Shown: piece after piece, positions 59,940 through 64,000 of the stretch
How the letters are laid out: every line of letters begins with the position of its first letter
How positions within the stretch are numbered: the stretch's first letter is position 1
Translations under genes and position numbers: made by a program
Notes under the pieces: generated by a model
Told to the model about the DNA's origin: nothing
The model's database searches: none
Seen by the model: only the letters and a program-made list of their open reading frames with translations
Assembly: GCA_900708905.1 (NCBI GenBank)
Contig: CAADRB010000067.1
Span: forward strand, 62,001-126,000
Length of the DNA stretch: 64,000 nt
Direction: 5' to 3'
Source: Hymenolepis diminuta
Taxonomy: Eukaryota > Platyhelminthes > Cestoda > Cyclophyllidea > Hymenolepididae

Positions 59940-62536
59940 CTGCACAAGAAAGGTTGCGTATGTTTGCAAACAGAATATGCGGTTGAAATGTAGGAAATAA
60001 AACATCCAATGAGCGTGTTCAAAATGTGTTCTAGTAAATTTGCGAATTTTCATTGGCTTGTAATGCTTGCAGTTCGCAATGAGTGAGCAAACGATGACAC
60101 CGTGTTAGATTATGAAAAAATTCTAAAATTATTTTCGATATTTACTTAATAGCATTACTTTATAAATATGTTCATTACTTAATAATGAAGATAGTATACT
60201 GTAAAACATTTAAATAAGCAAGTCCATAACTGCAGCAAAAGAGAAATAGTTTTCGGAAAGATTAGAGGGATTTAGTCTATGGAATTCAGGATAACAAACT
60301 GATATGTAAAACTTTAACCATTATAGTCTTTTGTTGGATTTTAGAGACAATGATAATATAATAATTAATAGAATATTAATAAAGCGATTAGCTCTACACT
60401 AAAATTGGTTTTTTTTTCCTCCTGACGATATTGTATTTAGGATTTTAAAAATTTTATGGCTGCTGCATATGATGAATACTTAATTCTTCAGATTTTCGCT
60501 AGCCATTACTTGCTATAAAATTATTTTATTACTATGTATGAAAATTTCCAATTTTTCTTAATTTGCGTAGCTTTACAATAATTTTGGTAAATACTCTCTT
60601 TATTGTAAAGAGTGAGCTACTACAATGCCCTAGTTAGAATCCTTAATCTGAAAAATAAACAATATGCTTGTGATTGAATTTTGATACCTTTTCTTTCGTG
60701 CTGTAAAGCTATTAAGTCAAATCGGTTTAAGGCGAAAGCTATTTAATTATAAATTCTAGTGACTGTGAATTCAAGGTCGTATTCAGAGTTTAATGGCCCT
60801 ATTCAATGCAAAATATTGGCAAAATTCTATGCCGAATACGATTAGTTCTTTAAAATGCAAACATATTTTGAGATTAAAAGAATAAGTATATGATTCCAAA
60901 TACGTTAGCAGTTATTTCAGTAGTATGTGAATGAGCGAGACCCATAGTCGAAATAAAGTAAAGTATATCCAAACAGATAGACACTACAGTATCATCCTAT
61001 TTTTGGATGCATTGTTGTGACAAGTAAAATCGAGGTATTCTTTGAGTTCTATTTTCCAAAAATAGTTAGAAATATCACAATATTTTAATAGTATTATTTG
61101 ACATATATCCCAGAATTTTGCATTAGTTATTAAATTAATGAGATATTTAGAGTAAAAAAATAAGAAAGTAAATCTGCAGTATTTTTGAATACCCGCTTAG
61201 TACATTAGTTTGTTATAGTGATCGAGAACTGAAGCAATAAGTTCATGATAATTTGAATTGATTGCCATTTTCCAAAAGAGAAACCACTGCAAAAAGTTTA
61301 AAATAAGAATAATACACGGAAAATAATTTTTTTTATAAGCCTACTCATATTGACCCAAATTTAGATCACACTTCCGCATTGCAACTTCCTGGCAAAGTAA
61401 TCGAAGCGTAACTATTCTTCTGATTACTTCACTTTGAAGGTCTGAAAAATGTCAAAAATATGCATGATACATGACCAAGTTAGAACTCCATTCTATAAAT
61501 ATGTTTAGTTTCATCTTAACGAGCATTTTTGTAAGAATTTAGAACAATCATTTATTAATTGAAATATATCTTGCTCAGCATTATAATATTTAGAGCTAAA
61601 GGTACAAATAGCAAAGTTCATTCTGTACATTCCCATTTAAAATAAGTTAAAATATCATTTGCCTGCAAAACTGTTTCTCCTTCTAATTAATTTAGGACAC
61701 ACCTGAGACAATACTATCTCAAGTCGTTTAGTATTATTGTTGCAGATAGGAAAAATTTTGAGGAATACATTGGTTGAAAGGCTTATAAAAAAAGTAAGAT
61801 TAATTTCACTTTATACAGTTGATAACTACTACATCGCTGTTAGTCTCATCTACTTGTTCTTGGCTGTAAAGAGATATAGATAAATATCAGATATATGACC
61901 AGTTATAGAAATAAATTAACCAATCACGAGCTCTAATTATAGGGCGATCAATTTTACCTATAAATCTACGAATCGGATAATGAAAATTGAGCATTTACTG
62001 TCACAAGAGGGACTCTCCTCTTTTAAAGTATGGACAAAGCGATGGAGTACAGACTACGCTCCCGAATTCAAGACTTGTGATACGGTGACTTACTATCAGT
62101 TTATTTACAATTCATCCCCTGTTTTATATCCTATTATTATACCTATGTTATACCATTTTTAAGGTAATTTCTCATAAAGAAAAACTGTAATGATATTTTT
62201 ATTTGCCTTGGGCAATAATAATTACATAATGTTATTATGTTACATAATGTTTTATGTTATTTTGTTCGAATTGTTATGTAATTTTATTTGTAATTAATAC
62301 GGCAACGTTTTAATAAGCATACGCCTTTTCCCTTAATTATTCATTAAATCGTGCAGTTAAATTTGAAGACATCGCTAATTTCATGTGCTCTGCTATGGAC
62401 ATAATAAAACAATAATTATGCAGTTCATATTTCAGCTAAAGTCAACCATTTATTTTAACATCTTTATTATTAATTAAAGTGAAATAAAATTGTTTTCCAA
62501 TAATTATATGTCATTTACAATCTAACGAACACTTAC
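59940..62536. other. Intron of the right-hand minus-strand gene
   Basis: AT-rich, stop-dense. Holds a hairpin ACATAAT-GTT-ATTATGT at 62,224-62,240 with a repeated ACATAATG beside it. The plus frame at 61,980-62,162 has no splice context. Confidence 0.4.
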
Positions 62537-62706
62537 CTGCTAAAGAATAGGAAGTAGGCTAAGTTATCAACAGTGCTAGAAGCTCTGGAAGTATTTGTCA
62601 ACCAACATAAGGGAACAACAGCCAGTGAAAAGATAAAACTGGAGGGATCCCAGGAACTCCACTTTGTGAAAGAGTGAGGTGGCCATTTGGGGCTTTTTGG
62701 TCCCTC
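62537..62706 (-). CDS. Upstream exon candidate of the right-hand gene
   Basis: Minus strand: ends in a perfect donor, TTTAGCAG|GTAAGT, at 62,536. The frame that fits the downstream micro-exon is open back to a TAA at 62,707-62,709 and contains PPHSFTKWSSWDPSSFIF, a hydrophobic SLAVVPLCWL and STVDNLAYFLFFS. Its 5' boundary is not clear. Two other frames across the block are also open for long stretches from ATGs at about 62,671 (MATSLFHKVEFLG) and 62,720 (MEDTKRDQKAPNGHLTL), but both stop before the donor. The block is GC-richer than its surroundings and could alternatively be a non-coding first exon or an old insertion. Confidence 0.35.
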
Positions 62707-62709
62707 TTA

Positions 62710-63959
62710 GTATCTTCCATGATCTCAAAAATTTTCACAACACATTATCATATCTTATCATACTTACCTAATGTTCTTCAAAAAATCCTTATTTAGAGCA
62801 CACTTTCTAAATGATACTTATTTTATGATTCAAATTCTTGATAGTGCTGATGTACGAATAAAAAAAATGCAATACAAAATACACCCTTGCACTTTTGGTT
62901 GCCGAACACACGTCAGGTGACATGAAAGACAGTCACGAGTCCTTCAAATGCCATTTTTTCTCATTTATACGAATTATAAGTACACAAATTCTTCATAAGC
63001 CACTCGACATAGCAACCATAAAGTGTCCCATATGGACGCCCGCAGTCATCATTCTGGTGGAAAATGTGCTTTAAAATTAAATAAGAGCAGCAGTAAGCAC
63101 TCAAGGATTGAGCAAATTTTAAACTGTATACTTCTGTCAAGATATGAGGATAAATAATTTTGTCGGTAAATAATAAGCAAGCAATAGGTTTATAATATTT
63201 TGCGACTGTTTACCAGACGTAAGGTTACCGGTTCATCTTATCCGAATTATAAGGCAAATACTATTTACTCGAATCTATCTAAAAATGTAGGGTATATATG
63301 AATTTATTTAAAAGAAGAAATATCTGAAAGGGATTGAATCTCTTTGCTTCCTACTCAAGAAAATATTTTCAAATTTGAAAACATGTAGTTTAAATGAAGT
63401 TACTTTTGATGAATGTGATATATTTCTTATAATTCCATTCCTTTGGGTATACCGAATAAAAGTTCACAGAAACGTTCCTTTCAAGTGCTTAACTCTCTGC
63501 ATATAGTAAAAATATATTTAAATCAATCAAATGACATATAATATCATTTTATTTTTGGTTTGAACTTTAAATAGACAAAAATGACATGCATAAATACGGG
63601 ATGCAAATAAATTAGACATGTTTTACTCTCAATGACATTATTTCTCTCCCTCTAATAAAGTCAAAATCCATTTTGATAATTACCTTTTACAAATGAAATT
63701 CATTTAATGCTGTGCTTGAATGTTTTGTTAATGCCTCATATCTAGTTTCGTTTTTCTGATCATCTCGAATTCTGTCTATCCCTCCATTCGACGTCTCCCA
63801 TTTATCCCTTACTTAACAATTTTGCCGTTATTTGTCTTATCTTGAATATCAATTGCAAGCAGTACTTACATTTACAGAATTGGAAATGCTAATCATTCGG
63901 TTATTATCTACTTATTTTATTCTTTAATTAAATTATTTTAATTTTTTGTATTATTTTAG
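62710..63959. other. Spacer at the right end
   Basis: AT-rich sequence with no supported gene or long repeat. Its last 40 bases form the pyrimidine-rich approach to the plus-strand acceptor at 63,959. Confidence 0.4.
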
Positions 63960-64000
63960 GTGAGTGGCGGCTAATTTGTGTCGTATCATTGTTCTTCCCA
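63960..64000 (+). CDS. Possible plus-strand exon cut by the right edge
   Basis: A long pyrimidine-rich run (AATTTTTTGTATTATTTTAG) forms a strong acceptor at 63,958-63,959. Of the three frames beyond it, only one is open to the edge, reading EWRLICVVSLFFP. Forty-one bases are too few to judge. Confidence 0.25.

Noticed and set aside
1..64000. CRISPR arrays, bacterial operons, attachment sites or an integrated DNA virus
   Set aside because: No regularly spaced repeats, no dense same-strand ORFs and no phage- or virus-like structural genes; the base composition and splice signals are those of an animal nuclear genome.

Overview
The window looks like nuclear DNA of an AT-rich invertebrate animal, about two-thirds A+T by eye. 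Nothing is bacterial: there are no operons, no ribosome-binding sites and no long ORFs. Coding capacity lies in short blocks between recognisable 3' splice sites (pyrimidine run plus AG) and 5' splice sites (GTAAGA, GTAAGT, GTAAAG). These blocks sit in kilobases of stop-rich DNA with short A/T microsatellites and heavily decayed retroelements. I cannot name the phylum. The one LTR-element relic has a gag of the CsRn1/Kabuki kind, which is common in flatworms and arthropods but not diagnostic.

Main gene (minus strand, about 44.7 kb down to past base 1). Twelve or thirteen exon-like blocks run right to left. Short segments of them match, in the same order and against my recall of the human sequence, the Integrator complex subunit INTS10. 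The most persuasive parts are the phase-compatible run 44,732 > 43,275 > 41,691 > 41,499, an 18-residue ungapped match across one splice junction, the MIIY..QY block at 1.7 kb and the KG(V/I)(K/R) block at the left edge. Sequence divergence is high, so both the family call and the exon ends are inference. Several neighbouring exon pairs do not join in phase, so exons are missing or boundaries are wrong.

Right-hand gene (minus strand, 62.7 to 57.8 kb). A terminal exon at 57,800-58,161 encodes a basic, polar C-terminus rich in R, S, T and P. It joins in phase to a 26-base micro-exon at 59,914-59,939 and to an open block ending at 62,537 in a perfect CAG|GTAAGT donor. I do not recognise the protein.

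Possible plus-strand gene (43.3-45.3 kb). Three phase-compatible blocks start at a well-placed ATG at 43,321 and end in GTAAGT at 45,293. They lie antisense among the 5' exons of the minus-strand gene, so either the genes are interleaved or one model is wrong.

Non-coding portion. Introns and spacers hold a decayed CsRn1-type gag (37.3-38.2 kb), several reverse-transcriptase fragments (8.6, 12.0, 46.2, 47.6 and 49.2 kb), a two-copy dispersed repeat of about 370 bases with no recognised coding content (29.8 and 46.6 kb), a three-copy short repeat at 10.5-11.3 kb, perfect palindromes and hairpins, two CpG-richer patches, and short (ATT)n, CA/TA and (CATGA)n tracts. I found no tRNA, rRNA, CRISPR array or intact mobile element. 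Most ORFs of 60-110 codons here are no longer than chance allows at this base composition.
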